This document shows, one piece after another, positions 48,487-61,162 of a stretch of DNA of 64,000 nucleotides (its first letter is position 1; each line of letters starts with the position of its first letter). A model generated the notes under the pieces. It saw only the letters and a list, made by a program, of their open reading frames with translations, was not told the origin of the DNA and searched no databases. The DNA comes from Aphis gossypii (Eukaryota; Arthropoda; Insecta; Hemiptera; Aphididae), in assembly GCF_020184175.1 (NCBI RefSeq), contig NC_065532.1, forward strand, positions 19,964,001-20,028,000, given 5' to 3'. The position numbers were made by a program, and so were the translations under genes.

Positions 48487-51400
48487 TGATCAGCTTTTTA
48501 AAGATTCATGTGGAATTAAATATAAATAATAAATCTATTTTTCCATTAAATTTTAAAATATGTATTTTAACACAATGTGACAATGTGGCTAGATTATTAA
48601 AAATAATCTGATTTTTTTTTTTTTATACAATAGTGAACATTTAGTTACAAAGTTTATATACAAATGAATACGATATTATATGAATGTTAAACACACAATA
48701 AAATCTGAATCGAAATTATACCGATAATAGGTATCATTTCTAATCGTTTGAAATTTAAAACCAATTAACGAGAAGTGTTAAGCCAAAACATCAATTCGGA
48801 TTCTGCAGTAAACATTTAACAACCTATCGAACACTACTAATTGCTAAGCTGTATTTAAAATTTTTAAGTTTATTTATAGGCTGTAGTAGTTTTATATGAT
48901 TTTAAAGCTATCAAAGATGTTTCTACAAGTTAAATTTTATGACTTAGTGTTAATTTAGAGTAATATTTTTAATTTATTCGTATAATTAAGGAACTTATAT
49001 GCTTATAATTGTTTTTAATATGTAGTCTGCGCCTTAACTTTGTTTGGTTATATTATAAAAAAATAAATATCATATTACGTTGAAAATTGCAATTAAGTCA
49101 TAGTATTTTGTGTAATATCTTTTTGATGCATTTCATAATAATATTATAGATTCTGAACAAAACAATAAAAATCTATTGCTTTCGCAATAATCGTTTTTTT
49201 GTTTGTTCGTAAAAATGTTATTGGTTGGAAAAATGGTTGAAAAAGTTCCAAGTAGTATAATACTAGTATATCAATTGAATGAAAATGTTAGTTCCTGATA
49301 AATTATACTATACGTACGTTTGTTTTTACAATTCATAAGCTATGGAGAATTCATTATCTATGTAAAATCTTGTGTACATGGTATATGGTAATTGTACAAA
49401 TTGTAAAAGCACAGTTTTAAAAGTCTTGTTTAGAAAAATTATATCGTGTACAGTATGTTATAGTACTTTTGTATTTTTTGAAATGTATATAATATTATAA
49501 TAGTTTGTTTAGACCATGGACTAGAAACATTTCAATGCGTTTTGTTACATACTATATAAATTATATATGACTAGTTCTCTGTTTTAGCGATTTTTTTTTC
49601 GTAACCAAAACTAAATATTACGCAATCACAATTCTATAATTATTTCCCGAATAAATAAAAAAACTTATTTAAAACTATTTTTTTTTCTATTTAAATAGTA
49701 AAAAAAAAACAATAAAAACATAATTTATATATAATAATTGTATGTATTGTATTTGTATTTAAATATTTAATTTATATAAAAAAAAAAAAAAATCAAAACT
49801 TGAATTGTGAATATCTTTTTAAATTACTTTTTATTAATAATTAATATATTTAAAACAAATATATATATGCATAATATATATTATGTAATATACATGATGA
49901 ATTGTAATCAGAATAATAATAGTTATAATAAAATAATGCTTACATATTTTGTAGGTGTAACGTGTTTAGCGCTATACCTGATTTTTCATTTAGCTACTTT
50001 TTTTCTCTCAATGTTCAGTGTGGCTAATTTGTTGTTATCACATATGTAGGTTTTATTTCAATAACTGCGCTTAAATTGTCTGAACATAGTCCTATCATAA
50101 AAACTTGAATAATAACCATGTAGGTACCAATTGAAAATAGGCGTGTCTCCACAGTTTTACTTACCTAACTTATTTTATTAGTATTTTGAAGATTGTTGAG
50201 CTGATTTTAAACTTCAAGTATATTCCTGTATTATGTGTGATCGTTCATAGACTAGTGCACGTAAATATTTAGGATTTTAGTATCTATTGAATAGACGATC
50301 AAAAATTTTCAAATTGTTGGACAATAAATTGCTTCTGTATTAACACTACATATCACACTGGGTATGTCTATTATCCCCGTAAACCTTTCAAGTTACATAC
50401 TTCGTTTAATAATAATAATAAGTGTACTACATGTAACTACAAATCTTTTAAAAAAAAAATCTTTTTCTTTAGATATTTTTTATGTACATTGTACAATTTT
50501 CTAAATCGTGCTGTTCAAATAATGAAAAATTTTGGAGTTGAACTAGATAATATTTAACAGTTTTACCTTCCGATTCACATTTAATAAAATGTAAGGTCAT
50601 CGAACTTATCAACAGTCATGTTATGTGTGTAATGTATCCAAATAACTGAAATTTCATTGATGTGTTCTCTCGCTTGAAAACTCCTTTCTTTCAAGTTTCC
50701 AGGTTTTTCTTTTGGTGGTATTTGCTCTACCTTAATATATTCCTTCTTCTTTACCACACATAGTTTTACTATTGACATACATGAAATGAGCATAGGTATT
50801 TTATATTTTAGTACCTATATCGTTGTTATATCTTTGCTTGTAATTGTTTTCACTTTTCAGACTCACAACACTAAATGCTAAACATACGTTCGAAATTTTC
50901 TTTGGGAATTTCTACGTAGTCTACGTTTTGAGATCACTTCCTCTGGAAAAGTATCAATTCTTGATAGTATCTATCATACTATAAACTAATCTATCAACTT
51001 ATAAGTTATAAGTATAACTAGCTCTTTACATATTTGTGTAAATCAGTCTAATATTTAAAAAAAAAAAACAATTGTCTCTAACGATCTTCACTATGAATCA
51101 TAATTTATGATTGTATTACTATTAAAAATTTAAAAGCAAAAGAAAAACCAAGATATTTTGAAAACTACATCATTTCTAAAAACAGCGATTACATTATTTT
51201 TTGATGAAAAATTAAAGTTTTTAAAATAATTTGTTTTCAATCGCAGAAAAAAAGATTATTTTATCAAAATCTAATGTTCTTCTCTTGTTTTTTCTTTTTC
51301 TTCTTCTTTTTTTTTTAATTGTCACAAATTATTTGAAAAAGTTCTGTGATTTTTTTTTCCCAAAGTGTCAACTAGATTTCATTTTTTACACTAAGCCATT

Positions 51401-53039
51401 CTCAAAGTTGAATAGTGGTTTTGTTTTACTCACTATAAAAAAGGGTCTTGAGATACAAAAAAAAAAAAATACAAAAATTTTAAAATCAATTTATTGAGTT
51501 CGCTCATGATTAAAAAATAAGTAATATAGGTATTAGATACTGGTAAATTAAATACAATTCAATTAATTTGATTAAAACAATATTTAATTTATTTTTATTA
51601 TATTTTTTATTAAATGATAGTAATCGTAGATTACCTAGACATTAGACAATATAATGAGTCTCTAACTATATTTTAACTTTTGAGTTATAAAGAAATCCAA
51701 AGGCCCATGATTCATTTTTAAAATAATAGTTTATTTGTAAAAATGAAAGGAGAACTTTCTCATAGGTACGTGGCAAAAGTACACATTTTTATTTTGTCGA
51801 AGTTTACATTATTTATAACTAGGGCTAGGATTTATATACATTGTCATATTTTTTTTTTTTTGCAAATTCTGATTACTGATTTAATTTTATATTTCACGAA
51901 TTATGTCACGATGAAACAAATGGTGGTTATTTTATTTTGCATATTTTTGCATATTTTGAATAAAATGCATATATTGCATATTTCAACAATAAACACCTAA
52001 AATACATGTTTTATGGTATATTTTAGCTGCGGTGTTTGGTAAAAGAAGAAAATAAAATATTATCAATCGAAAAAAAATACCCAAGTATTTGTATAGGTAT
52101 AGTTATTCCATTTACTTATATCTCATCATAATATTATCGTATAGACTGTTATAACTACAACAAATTATTTTACAATTGTGCAGCATTTTAGTTTTAAAAT
52201 GATCATTGTCGTTAATTGTGAGTGTTTTAGATACGCGTTGTTTGTCAACCCACTTAATGTTTACTTTCATCACTTAAAATGCCGAAAATACATAGCGTGA
52301 GAGCATATTAATAAATAAAATGAATATTTTACTATTTTTTATTGCATATAAATCCTTGCAATATCTATAACTGACTATAACCACGTGCAATTATAGAAAT
52401 AAATATGTATTATGAGACAATGTAAAATTCTATTAAATCTATAAATGTTTATTGAATTATATAAATAGAATACATTTAACAAAAAAAATATTTTATGTCT
52501 AGTTAAGTATTTATTTTTTTGATGAAAAATTAAATTGTACGAACATAATATAATATTAATTAAAAATACAATCTCGCATGTTTAAGTTAAAAAATAATAC
52601 ATCATAATTATAATAATAATAAAAAAAATAGATTGTTCGTAAACACTTTCATTAATTTATTTAATTTGAACAGTTTGTTCTATAATATTATATATTTACG
52701 TTTTAAAGGGATTAATGAAAGCAGAAGTAATGTTATATAAATATATTTGTGATTTTAAACCGATAAACATGTACTAGATATTTTGTATATTTGAAAACGC
52801 CATTACTGATTCTATATACATTTTTTCAAAATCAAATCAATCTGTATATGTATAGGTAAAATATTGAATCATAATACAATATGAATAAAAAAATATCCCA
52901 CCTCTATAATCAATATAAAATCTAAACTATGATCACATCATGTGTATAAAGGGGGGAGGGGGTAAATCGGCTAAAGAAAATCTATAATGCATAACCAGGA
53001 CAAAAATAGATTAGCCGCTGATGAAACGGTTATGCACTT
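48487..53039. other. AT-rich non-coding DNA
   Basis: ORFs at 49807-50049, 51231-51497 and 51743-52000 (+) and 50581-50793 (-) are Phe/Ile/Lys-rich or motif-free and are judged chance. GCATATTTT-type words recur at 51930-51985. A G-run (GGGGGGAGGGGG) lies near 52951-52962. Confidence 0.55.
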
Positions 53040-53255
53040 ATGTGTAATATACGTTCACAGAATAGTATCTACGTGACGTTTACAGGGATTCTGAAATCCT
53101 GCTTGTCGAGTAAATATATTATATTGACATTAAGCCGTCTATTCGGTTCTGAATTTATTAGGGTCAAGATCGCTTTATGGAGTCCAGACATTTTCCCAAT
53201 AAGTGTACAATCATATATAATAAGTACGTATTGGTTCGTTGGTTCAACGAGATAG
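53040..53255 (+). other. unidentified 71-codon ORF
   Basis: ATG at 53040 opens a frame with more balanced composition than most here (for example YVTFTGILKSCLSSKY and RVKIALWSPDIFPISV). It ends at TAG at 53253-53255. No motif, signal or neighbour identifies it. It might be a conserved short exon or chance. Confidence 0.15.
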
Positions 53256-54225
53256 CCGTCACCTTAATCTACATCGAATAGAAAACAACAAAAAGCTCGA
53301 GACTAGTGTTTGTTCGTATGCTGTAGAATAATTTGATATCGCGTTTATATCAGTGAATGTATAAAACAGCGACCAAAAATATTTAAAATGTTTAAAGATT
53401 TTTCGAGGTTTAACCATGTGCATAATTTGAATGTGATATAGCTAACAAAAGTTTTCAAAGCATTTACTACGGATGATTCTATCAGTAATCCGACCGGAAA
53501 GTTTTATTCCACACAAGCTATATAAACTACTGAACATTATTGTTAATAATATTTGAAATTCTTTGATTCGTTAAAAATATAAATTAAACATTGTTATTCC
53601 CTCCTAATAATATTTATGATAAAAATAATATACAATATTATCATCACCTGTTTCTTATTATTAAAGCTCCCACACATACACACACACACAGTAAATTTTG
53701 ATTGGCTACATTTTATCATAAAATTTACCGTTTTCATGGTAGCATATCTAAGACACTAGAATTGTTCTACGTACCAATACAAACCGTTTTACTTTACGTT
53801 GGTATTGAATTAAAACATAAGATTCAATAATTAGAATAGCACAAAATATAAAAGAAAATTCCAACACTTAACGTCATCACTATCATCTGTTGCCAACGTT
53901 ATTATAATAAAAATCAAATCAAAATATCCTCATAGAATAATATATTCTATATTTCATAAAGAATTTTCACTTTGAAGAACTTTTTCTAAATAAAAAAATA
54001 TGAAAATCAATTTGTATCAATAATAAGCATCTGAATGACATTAAATCATATTACAAATAAAAAATATATTTTTAGTGTATAACGGGCATTTGTAGCGGGG
54101 AATGATATTTGTTGTTTTTTTTTTGTTATACGCATTCGAAATCATTTCATATCGAAAATATACCAATTTAGTGCTACATATACCACCTAATAGTTTGAAG
54201 GAAATATAATAAAATCGGCATTTTT
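53256..54225. other. non-coding DNA
   Basis: A CA-rich run at 53671-53690. Nothing else recognised. Confidence 0.55.
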
Positions 54226-54438
54226 ATGTCTAGCTTACGGCGAGGTGGGCTCGGTATGGAAGGACTAGCAGTTGCACCGGAACTCAAAGGCTGTTGCGAG
54301 TTGATAAGGTCCGGGCGGAAGGAAGATTGGCTATGCTCGGTGGTTGAGTATAGTTATGGTGGGGTTGATAGGGGAGATGTGGTAGAGGATCTAGGACGAA
54401 GAAAACTGAGAGAAACGAGAAAGAATCGTATAAAATAG
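54226..54438 (+). other. G-rich, C-poor 70-codon ORF
   Basis: ATG at 54226 opens MSSLRRGGLGMEGLAVAPEL and continues with many Gly, Glu, Arg and Asp codons to TAG at 54436-54438. The DNA is strikingly G-rich and C-poor on this strand for about 200 bases, quite unlike the AT-rich surroundings. Only about 34 bases separate the ORF from more A-rich transcribed-like text. No family is recognised. It could be a short gene, an exon, or an inserted sequence with strong strand asymmetry. Confidence 0.22.
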
Positions 54439-54663
54439 AGGGTGCAGAAAGCTTACATACGAAGAAAAAAACTACTGTATAATGTTACGATGAGAATAAT
54501 ATCCACCATCGTAAAAATAAAAAGAGAACAAGACTCCCTGGTATCATCGAATAGTATACAAGTTAATGCATGATGTACAAATTGAGTTATTTATGTACTG
54601 GTAATTTTTTATGATTTCGTGAAAAGCTAGCACATAGTGGGTGGGTGGGTGGTTGCGAGGGGC
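54439..54663. other. non-coding DNA with GTGG repeat
   Basis: A short GTGGGTGGGTGGGTGG run near 54638-54653 could form a G-quadruplex on the plus strand (four GGG/GG blocks). Confidence 0.5.
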
Positions 54664-54900
54664 TTACACTGTTCCCTTCTTTTTGGGTCGAGAAGTTTTT
54701 GTATTCTTATATGTAAAAATAATAATAATAATAAATAAAAATGTGACCTCCATAAACGAGAAGAATTTCACTAACGATTTATGTATTAATAGTGAAATAT
54801 TTCCGGTTTGATTGCCCCTGACGCAAAACATCCGGAATTGCTTGCGTATCTGATGCGCCTCAATTGATGCAGTAAAAGTGTAATCACGTCTATGCATCAA
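54664..54900 (-). other. unidentified 78-codon ORF
   Basis: On the minus strand, ATG at 54900 opens MMHRRDYTFTASIEAHQIRK and stays protein-like to about residue 55 (RMFCVRGNQTGNIS, SLVKFFSFMEV). It then turns into low-complexity Ile/Lys/Thr encoded by an (ATT)n run. The first 55 codons are GC-richer than the rest. With the ORF at 54226-54438 it defines a 700-base pocket of unusual composition. No family recognised. Confidence 0.2.
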
Positions 54901-57900
54901 TGTAAGTTTGTTTGTTCACAGTGTTCACACCCATAAAACTACCGTGATTGAGATGAATTTTAAACATGTCATTTTAATTAATTATTGTTTTTTGTGCAAA
55001 AATTATACTACTTATATAATAATATTAATAACCAATGAGAATCGATAATTATTGTTACAAAAAAGCATAATAATTCTTTGAACTAAAAAATTGGCTAAAC
55101 CTTATTATTTATTATACAAGTTCTATCATATCGATTTATAATATTTTTACTTTTTTTTTAGTGATTTATAAAGGGTAAGCACTTAACCTAATGTCAATGG
55201 GTAAAAAAAGTTGAGATCGTAATTTCCAAAATACGATAGGTTTTGTTCTTTTACGACCAGCTATAAAAATGATTGAAAATAAAGAATGGTCATTAATGAT
55301 TTACACTTTATACAGTATGATCTAAATGAGATCTATTTGTTGGTTGTTAATTTATAACATAATACAAATTATGAATGATTAAGTACCAAATCAACATTTT
55401 TAAAATAATTTATAATATTGTTCGCTTGTAAAAATTTAAACGATAATAGTTACCTTTTATGAAAGTATATACAAAATTAATAGTATTGAAAAGAGTTTCT
55501 AATTTAAGTTATAACACTCTAATAGTCTATGAAAAAAAAGTTTCAATTAGGTTATATTCAACACGCTTTATATTTTATTATATTATATAAAATATTATCT
55601 GATCTCAATACTCAAGAATAATAAATTTAAAACATAATTAGATAATTATTGATTGTACAGTTTTAAATAATTGTAAAAATTGCGTGTAAAATAATTAACT
55701 ATCTAATAAGTGTTATAATTTTTATAATTTTATATTAAAATATATTAATATACCTATATATATATTATATATATATATATATGACATTATTGTTTATTAG
55801 TATTTAACTAACCATTGAGTCTTACTGTGTTCAATTAGTATTATTTTAAAATTGTTATTTATGGAATCCATAAATAATGAATGATCCATTGAAAAATAGA
55901 AATTTGAAAATCTTACTCGTTTAGAATGCTAATTTATAGAAGAAATATTAAGTTACTTAATATATTTTAATAAAGCAGTGAAACAATAAATTATACTTGA
56001 TAGAAGCCTACTACGTACATTACGTATTGTTGAATTTTGTAAATAGTTTGTAACTATAATAGAAACACAAAAATAAATTAATATAGTTTACTAACTATGT
56101 TTGATAAATTTAAATAGCAGTGAGAATTGAATAGATAATAAATTAAATGCAAAGTTTTTAGTTGAATTACATTATATCTACAATTTTAAATATTGTTAGT
56201 ACGAGCCACGAGGTTGTTTATTAAAAAATGAAAATTTGTATCCAAAGAATGATTATACTGTTTTATTAGTAATTAGAATTTCAATAAAATTGTACACTAT
56301 GTAATGAGAAAACGTTATTAATGACTAATGAAGAGAGAAGAAGCAACGATTTCAAATCATAATTATGTGTAGGTATGCAATTTTCGTACATCAGTTCAAT
56401 TTAAATTATGCTTGGATACATTTAAGTACCTATACATTTGTTAAATTTGAATCATTATTATAAACAGAAATATCCAAGGAGTTGTTAGTTTCGCTGAAAT
56501 TGTACAATAGTTTAATTAAAATAAATTATTCTCTTTATTGTTATAGTACATTTTCAATTGTATAGTGTTTAAACTTATTGAAATCCTTTGAGTGCTGCGT
56601 ATAATATTTTATACTCCCGGTGTATTTGAATTTATAATATATTGTTCGATAACTTGTTGTATTCGTTAGTATTATTTTAAGGATTCAGAGAAAACTCCGT
56701 ATTTTATAATTTAATTTACTAGGCAATTATTTGATTTTTTTTTTATACATTGTAAACAGCTATGTAATATATTATTATTATTAACTAGGTAAATAAAATT
56801 ATTATTTTCAGTGAACTTGCTAGGAACATGATGAATATTAAAATTATTTGAGCTGAATAAAAGTTATGTAGGTATTCATTTTATTATAATAGTAATATTT
56901 TATTTTATATATTGATATGACAATAATCAATACAAAAAATTATATAATTCATGTTTGAATTTAATTGATTGCATGATTAAATTGACCAAGAATATGATTT
57001 TGTCGTTGCTAAAATTAAGTAAAAATTAAATATTTATACATTATAAATTTAGGTTATTTAGTAAATATATTTTCCATGTGACATAGTTCTGTCAAAATAA
57101 TTTATTGAGTTAGGAAAAAAAACGAAAATTCACTGTTCAGTAGGGAATTATAAGTTTATACGATTAAATATTCAGTTGCTTTTCTTAACAGCTGCTATTT
57201 TAAATCAATAATTTAGAACTAAATCTGTTTTTAATAATTATATTGACAGTAATAAAATGATTACAAAATATATTAAATTTGTGAAAAACAGTTAGGTATC
57301 TGAAATTCAGAAATCGTTAAATATGTATAATATTAAGTGCAAGTGCATGATAATAACTAATAAGATACATTTATTATAATATTATCATTCGCTATGCATT
57401 AATTATAACAAAGTATAGCTATTTTTTTTATCGACATTCAGTGTAAAATTATTTTGTCATGATTACAAAATATTGATTTTTGTAAAACCAATATTTAATG
57501 AATAGGTGCTTTGTTGTATTCTTCATACACAAATACACATTATTATGTCGTTTATAACTTTTTTTTAGTTATTATAAAAAAGTCATCACTTATTATTATT
57601 ATTATTATTATTATTAGATTTCTTATTAATTAATCTAATTGTAATTGCTTTTGCAGTAAACTTAAATTCGTTGTTAAGTTGTTATTGTAGCTAATAATTT
57701 GTGCAATTAATACCTATGTGACTAGTTATTGAAATAAACTTAAATTGTTATTAGTGCACTGTTTTTAGAAATTAAATATTATCGTTGTTGTTTAACCGGA
57801 ACAACTAATTATTATAATTTTAAAATATCGCTCGATATCTATTAATTTAAATTATATTATAATATTTGTACAAATATATATTTTTAAATAGATTTCCTTG

Positions 57901-58596
57901 GCTTGATCTCCATGGAACGAAAAATCATCGAGTTCAGAAACGGACAATTCTTTTAAGACGATGGTGAGAAAGGCTCCAGACTAAAACTAATACAGTAATA
58001 TGTTATGAGATTATGCATGTCATGGCCCCGTCGCAATGTCAGCTTTTGTTAGAATTAAATATGCATAACTGATTTGTAAGCTAGTCAACAAAGCCGACAA
58101 AGGTTTAATTCCGTGAAAAAATAAATTTGTGCAAACGCTCGTTACCACATTGGTATATGGTAAACACAACATTCATGGAACAATTTCGCCGAGAAGGACT
58201 ATGAAGTAGTAGTAATAGAAAACTGCATATTGACTGTTCACAATTGTTTGAACTAATTGTTAAGTTGGACAACAATAAGTAAAAAGAACACTGCTTTGGC
58301 CTTACATCTGAGATATTTATTTATCGACCGTAAATTTAAAAAGCATTATTAGTAGCGCTATCTGTGCTTCATACGCGAACAATGTTTATGATACGTTAAG
58401 TAAAGAAAAATCATAAATATATATATATGTATAATGGTAATAAATATTATCAATATTTTTTTTTTACATTATTATTTTAGGTGATAAATATATTTTATTT
58501 TAATTTTTTTAATTTAAGATTTGATTGTTCATAAAATAAACAATTTACATATATAAATATATTAAAAACGGACACTATCCTAGTATTGGGGTAATA
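54901..58596. other. AT-rich non-coding DNA
   Basis: Contains TA-rich runs at 55750-55781 and an (ATT)n run at 57591-57616. Around 57890-58380 the sequence is less AT-biased but broken in all frames. Confidence 0.55.
57591..57616. repeat. (TAT)n microsatellite
   Basis: Between eight and nine TAT units. Confidence 0.95.
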
Positions 58597-58921
58597 GTGA
58601 TAACTAAACAGGCTCAACAGGAAATTTAAGTTTGCAAACGATTTTAGTTATATTTAAGAATGAGTAAGATATCGACCAAAAAAAGTATTTGATTAAATTT
58701 ATTAATTAAAACTCAAACAGTGTCATGGCTATATGGTACCTATCACGGTAATGATTCTATAAAATTATAACGTTTTACAAAATGCTATTAAAATATTATA
58801 TTATTTTATATAAATGATGATAAATATTTATAAAAGTTTTTTTTATTTTTTTAATGTACTCAATCAGCAAAGTGAATGTAAAAATCGTGACAACTAAAGA
58901 AGACGTTCAACAGGAATCAAA
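58597..58921. repeat. diverged direct repeat about 290 bases apart
   Basis: GTGATAACTAAACAGGCTC / CAACAGGAAATTTAAG (58597-58630) resembles GTGACAACTAAAGAAGACG / TTCAACAGGAATCAAAG (58887-58921). The shared GTGAYAACTAAA and CAACAGGAA blocks and their order argue for common origin. It may be the ends or tandem halves of an old element; no ORF lies between. Confidence 0.45.
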
Positions 58922-59877
58922 GAATAAAGGCTGGTAACATATTTAATAAAAAGTTATTCTTAGTTCTTACTATTGAATTAACTTTACTATTATCATTGGT
59001 TTTAGAACATTGTTTTAGTATATTCTAAAATCAATGAAATCAATGTTATTTCCTATTAAAAGTATGTTAATGATTTGATCATCTCAAAGAAAAAATATGA
59101 AAATGTATCTTTTATAGGCATGTATCTAACAGTGGTTTATGTTTCTTAAAATTATCAATTATTTCAGTTTATTATCATTTTAATAAATTATAAGTGTTAG
59201 GTTATTCATTATTTATACTTTTATGAACAACGGCTCAAATCGATTTACTACTTATTTATACGTAGGTACTACGTCGTTCAAATAAATTTATAATATGGTT
59301 AAGATGCAGTTTAATGTTCTACATCTGCATAACTATCACAGATCGATATGTTGGAATGAAAATCGATCAATTACTTCATATACAGTATACACTATACTAT
59401 ACGACTCGAACAGGAAATCTTATTATTGTCTATACAGAGTTATTTACAAAGAACGCAATTCGTATTTTCTCGATTAAAATCATTATGAAAATAATTTTAC
59501 AATTTGAACACATTATATTTATTTGTTATAAACGTATTTATATTAACACGTGCGTGAATTTAAAATGGCAGATTATCACGGTTTCCTTTGTTACGATGAA
59601 CTAATTTACATAAGACACAACGTAAAATATTTCTTAGAAAAATATTTAAAATTTATTCAGCAGAAATGACTACAAGTATTTACTTATAAATATATTATAT
59701 AATATATTAGAACATTGGCGCCAACCACAAGCATGGACGATTTATATTATAATAATATAAAACCATTCAAATTATATATAGGTACCTATTATGCGAATGA
59801 AATTAATTTTTAAAGCAGTCAACAGCTGTACTTATTCAAAATGTTTGAGAAATTATTTATATTTTTTTTATTAGTAT
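58922..59877. other. AT-rich non-coding DNA
   Basis: Overlapping plus-strand ORFs at 59295-59477 and 59314-59604 have no motifs. Nothing recognised. Confidence 0.5.
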
Positions 59878-60207
59878 TGTATGCGCCAGGTACGGAACAA
59901 TAATAGCCCGTGTGCCCGGTCGCCGTTACTTCGCGCGTAGTACTCACCCACCGACCGACTAGTGTTATTATGTGTGTATATAGGTAATAGCAATTCGATA
60001 AAGGTGGACGGGTATGCCGAGCAAGATTATCGAATGCTAGTGTGTAGTGAGTGTGTAAAAGTGTGTACATATGTGTGTGTGTACTTATAACTAGGAAGAT
60101 AGGTAACTTAAATAATGCCAATAATGGTAACTAAAATATTGTGGTAGATAAGTTGCTGTATAATACACGAGATCAATAATAATAATACAAATATAATAGA
60201 CTCACAG

Positions 60208-60475
60208 CAACACAAAGGTATAAATAATAAAATAATTGACGTAATAATAATCACTGCCCTTATGGCTAAACAGTATAAATTATAATAAAATAATTATTAT
60301 TATCGCTCAAACCTTACATGGTTGAATAGAAAAATAATATAATAAATTGTGCAGCTATGTATATAATATGCGGCCTTTCTGGCACGATTAAATAATGGTG
60401 ATAAAATATACGGCCCTTTTGGCCCAACAATTCGAATAAATACCAGATATAAAAATCACAGCAACACAATAGGTA
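60208..60475. repeat. direct repeat CACAGCAACACAA
   Basis: CTCACAGCAACACAAAGGTA near 60201-60220 recurs as ATCACAGCAACACAATAGGTA near 60456-60475. Both copies are followed by A/T-rich AATAATAAT text, suggesting that this region is an old, diverged duplication with a unit of roughly 255 bases. Confidence 0.6.
60256..60424. repeat. three GCC..GGC stem-loops with 5-nt loops
   Basis: GCC-CTTAT-GGC (60256-60266), GCC-TTTCT-GGC (60373-60383) and GGCC-CTTTT-GGCC (60412-60424). Each has a short G/C stem and a pyrimidine-rich 5-nt loop. They precede, and share geometry with, the ATTCG-loop cluster at 60697-60972. Confidence 0.55.
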
Positions 60476-60696
60476 AAAAATATAGCTTAAATAATAATAA
60501 TAATAATAATACAATAAATATAATAAAATAACTCACAGATTGTGGAGCGCAGACTGGCCAGCTGGTCCTAGCTATATAATAAAAAGGTTTCACTCACACA
60601 CACGAATATAAAAATATAACAACAATAATAATAATAGTAATAATAGTAAGGCACGACACACACACCGTGTCGGACCAATACCAAAAATAATAATGT

Positions 60697-60972
60697 GTGG
60701 CGATTAGCGCCGCACCAAAAATGGTAATAGTTGGCGATTCGCGCCCGTACAAAATATGATAAAAAAGTGGCGATTCGCGCTCACGCCAGAATACAATATA
60801 ATAATATTAAACAAATCAATGTGGCGATTCGCGCTCACACGACGTATAGGTATAAAATAATGGAATAATATTCTTGTGGCGATTCGCGCCAACAAGACAC
60901 AACACAGCACTTGGCAATTCGTGCCAATAAACAAAAACTATAAAATAATTTAAAAGGTGGCGATTTGCGCAC
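60697..60972. repeat. cluster of seven ATTCG-loop hairpins
   Basis: Seven copies of a GGCG-ATTCG-CGCC stem-loop at irregular 33-55-base spacing: cores at 60699-60711 (loop ATTAG), 60733-60745, 60769-60781, 60823-60835, 60878-60890, 60911-60927 and 60957-60972 (loop ATTTG). The fifth extends to TCTTGTGGCG pairing with CGCC(A)ACAAGA. The sixth reads TTGGCA-ATTCG-TGCCAA, in which both sides of one base pair have changed together. The DNA between copies is unrelated AT-rich text. Conserved geometry with divergent flanks suggests either selection on structure or a hairpin-based amplification mechanism. Confidence 0.75.
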
Positions 60973-61146
60973 GTAATATTCGGGTGTTGCTCGTTTATAT
61001 TCCGTGACTGGACTGACTTAAATAATATTCGCGGAGAAGTGCGATAGCGTTTAACATATTATTATATAATAATTCATAATCACATAAATTATACAAAAAT
61101 AAAAACAATAATATCAACATTATAGGGACGAACAGGAAAACGGATA

Positions 61147-61162
61147 TGTGTGTGTGTGTGTG
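61147..61162. repeat. (TG)8 microsatellite
   Basis: Eight TG units in the CpG-rich block. Confidence 0.9.

Noticed and set aside
51231..51497. 88-codon Phe/Leu/Lys-rich ORF that could be read as a membrane protein
   Set aside because: Hydrophobicity comes from T-runs (TTT/CTT) and the end from A-runs; typical artefact of T-rich DNA.
57890..58400. Less AT-biased stretch that might be a decayed gene
   Set aside because: All six frames are broken frequently and no protein block is recognisable.
59819..60121. 100-codon minus-strand ORF with His/Thr repeats
   Set aside because: The repeats derive from TG-rich DNA on the plus strand; frame is open because of composition.
60704..60934. 76-codon minus-strand ORF with repeated ANRH-like units
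   Set aside because: The repeated peptide is simply the translated hairpin repeat; spacing between copies is not a multiple of three throughout, so coding selection is unlikely.
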